From positions 1-16,845 of the forward strand of contig JAAZAH010000357.1 in the NCBI GenBank assembly GCA_012514415.1: DNA of 16,845 nt. The letters run 5' to 3'. Every line of letters starts with the position of its first letter. Position 1 is the first letter of the stretch. Under the pieces are notes generated by a model that was not told where the DNA came from, made no database searches, and saw nothing but the letters and a program-made list of their open reading frames with translations. Below are positions 1-7,328 of this stretch, in pieces. The stretch is from Sandaracinaceae bacterium. Lineage in GTDB: Bacteria; Myxococcota_A; Polyangia; Polyangiales; Houyiibacteriaceae. The position numbers were made by a program, and so were the translations under genes.

Positions 1-28
1 CATGTCTCCAGGGGAGCGGTCCGGAATG

Positions 29-58
29 AAAAAAGCCGGGCCCATCGGGACCCGGCTT
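29..58 (-). terminator. Rho-independent terminator of the Gly-Asp lipoprotein gene
   Basis: Read on the minus strand, a hairpin with arms AGCCGGG and CCCGGCT, extended inward by CCC/GGG with one bulged T and a GAT loop, is followed directly by a run of six T. It lies about 25 nt past the stop of the lipoprotein gene at 81, which is the expected place. The stem is almost pure G:C and the T tract is uninterrupted, so this is the clearest terminator in the window. Confidence 0.9.
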
Positions 59-80
59 CTTTAGTTAGAGCGCTTAGCGA

Positions 81-1112
81 TCAGGGGTTGTCGTCGCCAT
101 CGCCGTCGCCGTCGCCGTCGCCATCGCCATCGCCATCGCCATCGCCGTCGCCGTCGCCGTCGCCGGGAGGCGCTTCGACCGCCGTACCGTCGATGGAGAG
201 ACCGAGCGAGATGGCCGAGCAGACGTTCGGATCCGCGTCGATCTCGGGATCATGAAGGTCGAGCATGTTCTTGATGATCGGAGCGACCGTCTCGAAGTCG
301 AGGCTCGAGTCCGCGAGCGACGCGAGGAGATCGCGGACGATGCTCTGGAGGCCGCCGCCCTGGTTGTCATCCCAAACGACGCTACCGCCGAGGACGCCGC
401 CCTCGAAGCCGCTGCCGTCCTCGTTGATCGGGAACTCGAGGCGGGTTTTGCGGATGTCAAGATCAAGCGACTGGTCCTGGAAGGGGATGGAGAGGGGGAG
501 GTTATCGAGCGCAACGATGAGGACGAGCTTATCGCCATCTTTCTTGATGATGCCCTTGACGGGCTCGACAAGCCGCTCATTGGTTTCGCCGTCGACGAGC
601 GTGACGGTCACGCAATTGTCATCGCCTTCGCCGTCGTAGCCGCTGACGACGAGAACGAGGTTGATGCTGCCGTCAGTAACGCCTTCGCCGATGGAGTCGT
701 TGAGGTCGATCCCGCCCACGGTCTTGAGGGTGTTGGTGAGCGAGGCGAGGGCGTTATCGATGCCGCCGGGACCATCGACCTTCTTGCAGCCGTAGCGATT
801 GCGAGCCGTCGTCTCGTAGCAGTCGAGGTTGAAGCCGACGAGGTTGCTCGTCGGGGGGATCTGGATGTTGGACATGCGGAAGCGGAACACTTCGTCGGTG
901 CTCTCCGCGCAATCGGCAGCAGGCGCGTCGTTACCGATGATGCTGCAGTTCTGAGCTTCGGGCGGAATCTCCGTAAGCGGCGGCTCCTGTTCGTTGCCGT
1001 TTCCGTCGCCGGCGTCGTCGCCGTTCCCGTTGCTGTCGTCATCGCCGCAGCCCGCCCCGAAGACGAGCATGCTGGCTGCCGCCATGCTGATTAAGAGCTC
1101 TTTGATACGCAT
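81..1112 (-). CDS. Secreted lipoprotein with C-terminal Gly-Asp repeat tail, function unknown
   Basis: This encodes a 343-residue protein. The start is ATG at 1112 because GGAGAG lies 8 nt upstream and the signal peptide begins there; a longer reading to 1217 adds a non-signal-like N-terminus. Residues 1-21 form a lipoprotein signal ending FGAG-C22, followed by an acidic DDD and an Asn/Asp/Gly linker, as in an exported, probably outer-membrane-directed lipoprotein. The body (about residues 45-305) carries six further cysteines, possibly disulfide-bonded outside the cytoplasm, in contexts such as LDCYETTARNRYGCKK and DDNCVTV. The C-terminus is roughly thirteen Gly-Asp dipeptides ending DDNP. 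I recognise no family. The gene appears monocistronic: a terminator follows it and 338 nt without a gene precede it. The tail is encoded by a 6-bp tandem repeat and may vary in length. Confidence 0.85.
   Translation of the reverse strand: MRIKELLISMAAASMLVFGAGCGDDDSNGNGDDAGDGNGNEQEPPLTEIPPEAQNCSIIGNDAPAADCAESTDEVFRFRMSNIQIPPTSNLVGFNLDCYETTARNRYGCKKVDGPGGIDNALASLTNTLKTVGGIDLNDSIGEGVTDGSINLVLVVSGYDGEGDDNCVTVTLVDGETNERLVEPVKGIIKKDGDKLVLIVALDNLPLSIPFQDQSLDLDIRKTRLEFPINEDGSGFEGGVLGGSVVWDDNQGGGLQSIVRDLLASLADSSLDFETVAPIIKNMLDLHDPEIDADPNVCSAISLGLSIDGTAVEAPPGDGDGDGDGDGDGDGDGDGDGDGDDNP
91..165 (-). repeat. 6-bp tandem repeat encoding the Gly-Asp tail
   Basis: About twelve copies of a hexamer, GGCGAC or GGCGAT on the coding strand, lie inside the 3' end of the lipoprotein gene. 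The two variants occur in blocks, GAC-type outside and GAT-type in the middle, which suggests expansion by slippage or duplication. Because the unit is 6 bp, gain or loss of copies keeps the reading frame and only changes tail length. Confidence 0.9.
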
Positions 1113-1450
1113 TGTTGTTTCTCTCCTATCGCCGTCGAGCTCCGAGTCGTAAAGAGCAGCGTCCGGCGAAAAGTTTGGGGACGCATCGGAATAACACGCA
1201 GCGCGTCCAAGCTTCAAGATTCAAAGCATAGACGAGCTCGTCCTGTTTAGGGAGTCCTAACGGGCGAAATTGTTGATCGAGGCGCCTTTAGGGTGATTTT
1301 ATGATGCGTCGCGTTGAACTGCGTCGATTGCTCATGCCGAAGTCTACCCGCGGGATCGCTGGATCTCCCCTCGAAGCGAAGGCGCGTTCGCTCCTCGGCG
1401 AAAAAGCCTTCCGCTCGGTCGGTAAAGGACGACTTGCTGTTCGCGACAAC
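1113..1450. other. Intergenic region, no convincing gene
   Basis: This 338-nt stretch lies between two minus-strand genes. Its right part follows the propeller gene stop at 1451 and its left part must hold the promoter of the lipoprotein gene. No good terminator is visible after 1451. A small quasi-palindrome, TTAGG-GAGT-CCTAA, occurs at 1247-1260 and could be an operator. Short plus-strand open frames beginning near 1301 and 1314 have no signal, ribosome site or recognisable similarity and run into the antisense of the propeller gene. Confidence 0.5.
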
Positions 1451-3448
1451 TCAACGGGGGATCGTCATTTCGATTTCGCGAACCGCAGAATTTCCGGCCG
1501 CATCGGTCACCCGTACTGAAATAAGATACGTCCCACCCTGGAGATCCTTGAGCTCGATGGCGAACTCTTCCTCGGGAGAATCGATGATGCCGTCGAGCGG
1601 GTCGTACAGGCGATAGGGCTGGCCGTCGATGGCGAGCTCAATCTTGGAGAGATCCGAAAATGAATCGATCGCCTTGCCGATCACCTTCCCGCCTTCTGTA
1701 CGGAGCTCGACGATTTCGGGGGCATGATGATCGACCAGGAGGGGCGCGCTCTCCGTACGCCGCTTGAGCGTGCGATCGGGCGAGTTGGCGAGCTCGTCTG
1801 AGGCCTCCACGATGACGCGATAATATCCGTCGGGGATACCCGCAATATCCCACGCATAGCGATTGGTTCGGTGGATTGTGTCTTCGCGCGTGATCGGCCT
1901 CTCGAGTGATTGGCCCTCGGCGCGGAAAAAGAGGCGGTATCTGAGATCGTCTCCATCGGGATTTTCGACGTCCCAAGCGAGCTGCCGCAGGGTCGAGCCT
2001 GCCTCGGCCTTTTCATCAGTTTCGATGCGTATATTCGTGACGCGCGCCGGCTGATTTGCGGAAAGATAGCTTATCCGGAGCGCGCGGAGGATCGCGTGGC
2101 CCGGCTCGGGGAAAGTCGCTCGGATCTGGAAAAAGCGGTTCGAGGGGCTTCGGACCGGGCCGGGCGTGCGGATCGGCGTCGACCAGTCGGTCCACGAATC
2201 ATCCGGGGTCTTGCGCGGGCCGGTGCGCGTTGAGAACTCGATGAGGCCCTCACCCCTTGCCGCGATTCGTCCGAGCTGCGTTCCAAAGCCCATATCGTAA
2301 ACGCGGCTGGTGAAGCTGCGCGATCCGTTCTCGGGTCGATGGATGGCGGCCCCATTTCCAGAGACGATGAAGACTCCGGATTTTCGGCTCGTCACGATTC
2401 CAAGGAGCTGCTCATCTTCGAGGTCGCCCACGATGGCCGGTTGATCCTCTTCGTCGATGGTGAAGATGCGACCCTTTCCGGCTTGAGTGATCAGCGGTCT
2501 TGCCGCCGAGGACTCGGCGATGGCTGTGAAATGCCCGTCGAGACGGGCGAGAAGGCGCTCAAAGCGTCCGCTTGCGTCTAGCCGATAGAGCCGCCCCTTG
2601 CCGTGCTTTGCACGGTCGAGCTGATTCATGAGCTGATCTTGCGCCTCGAGCTTCGCGGCAGGGGGCGGCGCAGGCATCTCATTTGCGACGAGGTAAATGC
2701 CGTCCTTTAAGGGCAGGATTCCGCGGATCTCGTTCTCGTTCAAATCGAGGAGGAGCTCCGCGCGATCGTCCGAATGGATGCGGTAGAGGAGCGCCTCGCC
2801 ATCGGTCCCGACAAGGAGCGAGCCCTCGGGCTCAAGAGCCAGCGAGAGGAGATGGCTCGAATCGCTCGCAAAGATTTCCCGCACATTTCCGCGCGTATCG
2901 ATGGAGAAGAGTTTCCCGTTTGGACCGGTGGCGGCGATCAGCGCTTTTCGTCGTTCGTCGTAGACGAGCGCCCAGATGTGTTCGGCGTCTTCGAGCTTCG
3001 CGAGGAGCTCGCGCTTCCCTCGGCGATCGAAGCGGTAAATCTTGGCTCCAGGAAGCGCCGCCGCGTAAAGCACATCTTTCGGTCCGATCGCGAGCGCCGA
3101 GACGAGCATCCCATCGACCTCGCCAAAACGCGTCGGAGCGCCATCTTCTGCGGAGTAGATTGTGCCGCGTGGACCGGTGCCGGCGTAGACGCGCCCGCGC
3201 GAATCCACGGCCACTGAAAATGCGAGGCTCTCTTCATCGATCGCAAGGCGCTCGAAGCGCTCTCCGGGGATAAGCTCGCCGCGGCTGGTCAGGATGACGC
3301 CCTCGAGCGTCCCTTGCTGAAAAGCCGATGCGTCGCCGATCAGGATCTCACGAGGCCCGTCGGCCTCAACGCGTTGAGTGATGAACCACGCCCATAATCC
3401 AAGGGCGAGCAAGATCAGTCGAGCGTGACGTCGAAGGGGATAACTCAA
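1451..3448 (-). CDS. Secreted beta-propeller protein partnered with the S55-like protein
   Basis: The 665-residue product has an N-terminal signal peptide or anchor (hydrophobic residues 11-23, cleavage plausible near VEA-D30). Residues about 40-375 repeat a pattern of the type ALAIGPKDVLYAAALPGAKIY or LLVGTDGEALLYRI, with blade-like spacing of about 40-45 residues, as in WD40/NHL/YVTN-type propellers. Residues 378-470 contain SRVYDMGFGTQLGRI, WTDWSTP and FFQIRATFP, a strand-rich segment I recall following propellers in acidobacterial and myxobacterial secreted proteins. The C-terminus (about 470-665) looks like two Ig/FN3-type domains (LRYRLFFRAEG; GGTYLISVRVTDAAGN). Translation starts at TTG; its last two bases and the next A form the upstream gene's TGA, with AGGAGA about 10 nt upstream, so the pair is translationally coupled. 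It is probably periplasmic or surface-exposed. No enzymatic residues are evident; a scaffold or ligand-binding role is inferred. Confidence 0.82.
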   Translation of the reverse strand: MSYPLRRHARLILLALGLWAWFITQRVEADGPREILIGDASAFQQGTLEGVILTSRGELIPGERFERLAIDEESLAFSVAVDSRGRVYAGTGPRGTIYSAEDGAPTRFGEVDGMLVSALAIGPKDVLYAAALPGAKIYRFDRRGKRELLAKLEDAEHIWALVYDERRKALIAATGPNGKLFSIDTRGNVREIFASDSSHLLSLALEPEGSLLVGTDGEALLYRIHSDDRAELLLDLNENEIRGILPLKDGIYLVANEMPAPPPAAKLEAQDQLMNQLDRAKHGKGRLYRLDASGRFERLLARLDGHFTAIAESSAARPLITQAGKGRIFTIDEEDQPAIVGDLEDEQLLGIVTSRKSGVFIVSGNGAAIHRPENGSRSFTSRVYDMGFGTQLGRIAARGEGLIEFSTRTGPRKTPDDSWTDWSTPIRTPGPVRSPSNRFFQIRATFPEPGHAILRALRISYLSANQPARVTNIRIETDEKAEAGSTLRQLAWDVENPDGDDLRYRLFFRAEGQSLERPITREDTIHRTNRYAWDIAGIPDGYYRVIVEASDELANSPDRTLKRRTESAPLLVDHHAPEIVELRTEGGKVIGKAIDSFSDLSKIELAIDGQPYRLYDPLDGIIDSPEEEFAIELKDLQGGTYLISVRVTDAAGNSAVREIEMTIPR

Positions 3449-5379
3449 GGGCGCTTCTCCTCGATGAAGAGCTCAAGCTCCGCGCGTCCATCAAAGACGC
3501 GATCAAACGGAAAATGATGTTCACTGACGCTCTCGAAAGGACGGCTGGGGGCCGTCGAGCTCACGCCCTGTAGTGCGGCGAGCACCGAAGCCGGAAGGCG
3601 ATCGGTGACGTGTTCCTCGAACCTGAGCCCGCGCGCAGGCAAGGTGAGAGCGACGCTCAGGCTTGTATTCGGGCGCGCCTCCTCGACGTAGCGGATAAAG
3701 GAGTCGAAGCTCGTGAAGCGCGGTGCCGCACGCGGTAGCTGCGAAGAGGGCATCACACTCAGCTTGGCCTTTTGCCCGGCGAGATAGGTCGGGATGGGGA
3801 TCTCGACTCGCTCGATCCTCTCATTTTCGCCGAAACGGGCGAGGCGAACCAGAACAGGGATGGTTGAACCCGCTTCGACGCGCGTTCGCGGCGTAGAGAT
3901 ATCGACGATCCGCTCCGGACGCTCGTTGCGACGGATCTCGACCTCGATCTCGAGGCGCTCGGGAAGCTCTTCCCCAAAGGGGTTGCTGTAGGCTGCCTCC
4001 ATCAACGTGAACCCGCGAAGGCTTCGAAGGGGGGCGCTCGCTCCCGGGCCTTGACTCATGGTTCCTTCGTCGACTGTGACGATGGGGGCTCGACCGCGAA
4101 GGTAGAGGGTCGAGCGCGCGCGGACGCGGATGGGCATCCGATCGGACATGGTCGCATCGATGGCGTTGCTGAGCGCAGTGAACGCGAGCGGCGTGGTGAG
4201 CAGGCGGTGCTGGACGACCTCGACGTTCCACTCGGTTTGGGGCGCATCGTCCACGCCGATCAGCTTGATGGACACGGGCACGGTCTCGGCGGGCGTATCC
4301 TGATCCACGACGATCGCGCTCTGCCGGTCGTGAACGAGGGTTCCGAGTGGTCGAACCGGCTCCGCGATCTTGAAGGATCGCTGGACGCTCGCGAGGATGT
4401 GAAGGACGCGCGCCACGCCAGTTGGCAGAAAGACCTCGCCTTGGTTCATCATCGGATGCCCAAAGGCGATAAGGCGACCCGTCGCTTCATCGACGTGCGT
4501 GACGGTACCCACGGCGGAGAGGTTCATATCACCGCTCATCAGAAGGACGCTGAGCGCGCCGCCGTCGACGAAGCGCGCACTCGCATCGGGCGTGGAGAGG
4601 CCGCCGCCTGCGCCTTGGAAGGGGATGAAGCCATGTTCGGTGAAGATCTCTTCGATGAGCCGTGCCGTTCGGGGTGTAAAGCCCGAGGCCATGAGCGGGG
4701 ATGCGACCGGTTTTGCGAGAAGTCCCTCTTCCGTCTCGCGCGTGCGCGCGGCCTGCTTGAGCCGCTCGAGCGCCGTCGGAAGCTCGCCATTTGGACCGAG
4801 CCGAAACCCTTTGAGCACCGCATCCTTTTGAGTCGAAGCGGATGCGCGAGCTTCTTGGGCATCGGCGCTCGGTCCCGTTCGCTTCGAGCGGCTTGTCGTG
4901 CTCGGCTCGGAAACGCCAGCGAGCCGATCGCTCGGCTTCAGCCCTCGCCAATCCGGCCGGCTTCGGACCGGGCGCTTCAGCTCTTTGAGCATGATCTCGG
5001 CTGGAGTCACACCGGCGATCGGTTCGGCGGAAAATGCGAAGCCATAGGCGTAGGCGCCGATCAACTTCCCGTCGATGTAGACCGGGCTCCCACTCATCCC
5101 GGCTACGATCTGCGCCTTTTCGAGGATGGGATGCGGCGTCCGGATAAGGATCAGCTCTTGGTTCGGGCGGAAGCCATGGAGGATATCGATGATCTCGACG
5201 GGAAAGCGCTCGGGCTCGGTCCCCCGAAAGACGGTGAGTCCATAACCCTTCATGCCCGGGCGGAGCTCACTCACGCGGAGGATCTCAGGGCTTGTCTTGG
5301 CCGCGAACGCGACGGTGCCTGCCGAGAGCAGGAGAGCAAGGAGCTGGACGAACCCAGCGAGGGCACCTCTTTTCCGCAT
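3445..5379 (-). CDS. SpoIVB/S55-peptidase-like secreted protein
   Basis: The 644-residue product has a signal peptide (hydrophobic residues 8-26, AFA-AK). Residues 33-135 contain RPGMKGYGLTVFRG, ILIRTPHPIL and the nucleophile-type motif GMSGSPVYIDGKLIGA (Ser96), followed by AGVTPAEIML. A low-complexity linker spans about 140-215. Residues 286-360 contain a second signature, GTVTHVDEATGRLIAFGHPM (His308), and VRPLGTLVHDRQSAIV. These match the Ser and His segments of peptidase family S55 (SpoIVB), but their order is reversed relative to SpoIVB, where GH precedes GMSGSP. The C-terminal 260 residues resemble strand-rich accessory domains. The ATG start has no strong ribosome site. The gene lies 52 nt after the receiver-like gene and overlaps the propeller gene by 4 nt (TTGA), so the three are probably cotranscribed. 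Catalytic activity is inferred; the substrate is unknown. Confidence 0.85.
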   Translation of the reverse strand: MRKRGALAGFVQLLALLLSAGTVAFAAKTSPEILRVSELRPGMKGYGLTVFRGTEPERFPVEIIDILHGFRPNQELILIRTPHPILEKAQIVAGMSGSPVYIDGKLIGAYAYGFAFSAEPIAGVTPAEIMLKELKRPVRSRPDWRGLKPSDRLAGVSEPSTTSRSKRTGPSADAQEARASASTQKDAVLKGFRLGPNGELPTALERLKQAARTRETEEGLLAKPVASPLMASGFTPRTARLIEEIFTEHGFIPFQGAGGGLSTPDASARFVDGGALSVLLMSGDMNLSAVGTVTHVDEATGRLIAFGHPMMNQGEVFLPTGVARVLHILASVQRSFKIAEPVRPLGTLVHDRQSAIVVDQDTPAETVPVSIKLIGVDDAPQTEWNVEVVQHRLLTTPLAFTALSNAIDATMSDRMPIRVRARSTLYLRGRAPIVTVDEGTMSQGPGASAPLRSLRGFTLMEAAYSNPFGEELPERLEIEVEIRRNERPERIVDISTPRTRVEAGSTIPVLVRLARFGENERIERVEIPIPTYLAGQKAKLSVMPSSQLPRAAPRFTSFDSFIRYVEEARPNTSLSVALTLPARGLRFEEHVTDRLPASVLAALQGVSSTAPSRPFESVSEHHFPFDRVFDGRAELELFIEEKRP

Positions 5380-5431
5380 CTAGAAGAGCTTAATCGCCCC
5401 CTCTGCAGAAGGCGAGCTTCATCCGCTCGTT

Positions 5432-5863
5432 TCAGGCAGGGACGCCCTTTCGAGAGAGCCGGAGATGCTCGAGCGTTCCAATGGGAAGGACAGCGATTTC
5501 GCCGTAGCTCAGCTGCAAATCGTAGGGCGCAATCTCGTAAAGTGGCGCGGAATCGTCTTCGTCTTGGATGCAGACGATGAGGCTTTCGGGGCAGAGATGA
5601 CGGAGGTCGGCGCAGAGCTTGAGCGAGCTCACGGTCTCGAGTCCCGGTGCGACGAAAATGGCATCGGGTCGATGTGCGTGGACGAGCGAATACGCACCAT
5701 CGGCGGAAGAAGTCCCGACGATTCTTCGCCCAGGGAGAGCAAGGACGCGGCTGAGCTCCGTCTGCCGGTCGGGATCGGGTTCTACGATGAGTACATCGCG
5801 GATGATTTCATTCGGCTCAAGAAAGGCCGTTGATTGCATCGCGATGGATTCTGGTCTGGTCAT
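5432..5863 (-). CDS. Degenerate receiver-domain (CheY-like) protein
   Basis: The 143-residue product contains DVLIVEPDPDRQTELSRVL at residues 23-41, the first strand and helix of a receiver domain, and RPDAIFVAPGLETV at 65-78, the strand that normally ends in the phosphorylated Asp. Here that position is Ala72. The conserved Lys before Pro is also missing (AVLPIG), and one of the N-terminal acidic pair is Pro. No output domain follows. It is therefore a stand-alone pseudo-receiver, unlikely to be phosphorylated in the normal way; a protein-protein interaction role is inferred. I chose ATG at 5863 because the receiver fold starts about 20 residues later; a TTG at 5935 would add 24 basic residues. 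The ribosome site is weak for either. It is the promoter-proximal gene of the S55/propeller group. Confidence 0.72.
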   Translation of the reverse strand: MTRPESIAMQSTAFLEPNEIIRDVLIVEPDPDRQTELSRVLALPGRRIVGTSSADGAYSLVHAHRPDAIFVAPGLETVSSLKLCADLRHLCPESLIVCIQDEDDSAPLYEIAPYDLQLSYGEIAVLPIGTLEHLRLSRKGVPA

Positions 5864-5971
5864 CTTCGTTCTACCGGCTCGTCGATTCAGGCTCCGTCGT
5901 GAACTATGCGATTCGGCGTGCCGAGGATTCGCCAAGGCACACCGAACGGTGAAGCGAGAAGTTCGCTACTT

Positions 5972-5998
5972 TTGAAGCCAAGTCTCTTGAAGCCAAGT
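5972..5998. repeat. Tandem 12-bp direct repeat upstream of the receiver-like gene
   Basis: TTGAAGCCAAGT occurs twice, at 5972-5983 and 5987-5998, separated by CTC, giving a 15-bp period. On the minus strand it reads ACTTGGCTTCAA twice. It lies about 110-135 bp upstream of the ATG at 5863. Two identical half-sites at a fixed spacing suggest a binding site for a regulator of the downstream group, but the 15-bp period does not match one helical turn exactly, so this is only a candidate. Confidence 0.5.
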
Positions 5999-6337
5999 TG
6001 CGGAGCTCCGGTCTCGTCTCCGGCCGTTCGCGCTCCATATACAGTAGGAAGAGGGAAGCGCGACTGCAATCCCCGTTGATGTATGTTCTCTTCATGCTGC
6101 TCGAATGTCCAGTCCCGAAATGGTGATTTTCCCAGATCATCCTTGATTGGAGGCGTGGCGGTTCGGCATCAATCGTGGGTGTGATCTCGAGGAACACACT
6201 TCGCGCGGGCGATATACTTAGTTTTTCTTTCGATGCTTGTGCTTTTTGAACGCTTGATGCGCGTCTTTATGCCCATCCGGCTCCTCCGAGGAAGGACCGT
6301 TTCCCTTAAGGGTGAACGCCTTGGGGTTTGCATTTGG

Positions 6338-6393
6338 TTGGCTCCGCCCTGCCGGGTGCCCCGCAGCGCACGTGCACCCGGCAGGACAGCCAA
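6338..6393. repeat. Long inverted repeat (hairpin-forming)
   Basis: Arms CCTGCCGGGTGC (6348-6359) and GCACCCGGCAGG (6374-6385) are perfectly complementary over 12 bp with a 14-nt loop. Outside them, after an internal loop, TTGGCT (6338-6343) pairs with AGCCAA (6388-6393), giving 18 paired bases in total. There is no T run on either side, so it is not a standard intrinsic terminator. It lies in gene-free DNA and could be a structured RNA element, a dispersed palindromic repeat or a protein-binding palindrome. Confidence 0.75.
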
Positions 6394-6727
6394 GAATGAG
6401 CTCAGCTCATCAAGGCGGGCCAGATTTCTCTCGAAGGCCGCCTTCTGTATTCGCCCCAAACGTTCCAACCGAGCGATTCTTTAGCCTCCGGTCTGAAATT
6501 CTGCGTGGGGACGCGCCGAGGTCCCGTTCGATGGCGCGCTCATCCTCGGGTCGAGGCTCGCCGCGTGAGGCTCTTCTCTCGGCCACATCTTGAGGCGGCA
6601 TGAGCGCACGTGCCGCGAGGCGCGCGCGCTCGCTTTGGATGAGTGAAGCGATAGGTGTTGGGATCACCTGCGCAGCAAACCTCGAGCTTGAGGAAGGGTT
6701 GTGCGCAGGCGCCACCATACGCTATGC

Positions 6728-7204
6728 CTACGAACGCTTCCTTAGGAAGAGCGTTGCCTCAGAATCGTCGATCGCACGACCTGGCGGCGCTTGTCCTTCA
6801 GACTCATCCGAGACGGCCGCTCCAAAGCACTCGCCGCCGCATTCATAGTCATCGCCGCTCGATGCGCAATCTCCCACGAAACGCAAGAGCGCACTCCTTC
6901 CGTCCTCCCCATCGAGCGGGCCTTGATAATGGAACTCGATGCGCGAATCCGTATCGTATTCGCCCGCTTCATTTTTTAGGAGGATACCGAAGGTTCGCGG
7001 ATCGCCCTCTCGCTCAATCGTGACGGGGTGGAAGCTCTTATCCCAATCGATATGCACCGAGACCGTGAGGCTCGCTTCCTCCCCATCGCACCGGAGGGTC
7101 ACTGCATAATCCCCAGAATCGATCGGCGAGACGCCTTCGTCATCACTACAAGCGATGAGCAAGATGGCCGCGAGACCGATCCATGGTTTTCGATAGTTTT
7201 TCAT
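6728..7204 (-). CDS. Small lipoprotein of unknown function
   Basis: The 158-residue product begins with a lipoprotein signal, MKNYRKPWIGLAAILLIAC, with lipobox LIAC and Cys19, followed by SDDEG, which favours outer-membrane sorting. ATG at 7204 is chosen because AGGAGA lies about 6 nt upstream and the signal starts there; a longer frame to 7246 would push the signal inward. The mature part is acidic and has four more cysteines (residues 39, 113, 122, 126, the last two as ECGGEC), suggesting two disulfides. Strand-like stretches such as YAVTLRCDGEEASLTVSVHID and SRIEFHYQG suggest a small beta-sandwich. It lies 124 nt downstream of the Cys-rich lipoprotein pair in the same direction and may belong to their transcript. 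No family was recognised. Confidence 0.8.
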   Translation of the reverse strand: MKNYRKPWIGLAAILLIACSDDEGVSPIDSGDYAVTLRCDGEEASLTVSVHIDWDKSFHPVTIEREGDPRTFGILLKNEAGEYDTDSRIEFHYQGPLDGEDGRSALLRFVGDCASSGDDYECGGECFGAAVSDESEGQAPPGRAIDDSEATLFLRKRS

Positions 7205-7328
7205 CCTCTTCTCCTTTCTCTCCGGTTGAAATCCTTTCGCTTTCAACCCTGAACCATCCCCCTAACGTGATGCCTTCATGAGGCTTGGCGCGGCTTCAGC
7301 CGATTCGCCTTCCTGCGAAGCGCCGCCC

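Larger units (their letters stand above)
5864..6727. other. 864-nt region without a convincing gene
   Basis: The stretch separates the lipoprotein gene ending at 6728 from the receiver-like gene. It holds a tandem 12-bp direct repeat at 5972-5998 and a long inverted repeat at 6338-6393, each listed separately. Several 80-100-codon open frames on both strands (for example plus 6233-6484 and 6312-6593, minus 6169-6468 and 6410-6718) overlap one another. They are rich in Arg, Ser and Pro, lack ribosome sites and show no recognisable motif, so I read them as chance frames in G+C-rich DNA. The promoter of the receiver/S55/propeller group should lie between 5864 and about 6200. Confidence 0.5.

Noticed and set aside
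252..1094. Long plus-strand open frame of 280 codons
   Set aside because: It is antisense to the lipoprotein gene, which has a ribosome site, signal peptide, cysteines and terminator; the Val/Ala/Asp-rich translation is a typical antisense shadow.
4051..5580. Plus-strand open frame of 509 codons
   Set aside because: It lies opposite the S55-like gene and runs through the 52-nt gap into the antisense of the receiver-like gene; the minus strand shows clear family motifs and a signal peptide.
6410..6718. Minus-strand open frame of 102 codons in the gene-free region
   Set aside because: It is Arg/Ser/Pro-rich, overlaps competing frames on the other strand, and has no ribosome site or motif.
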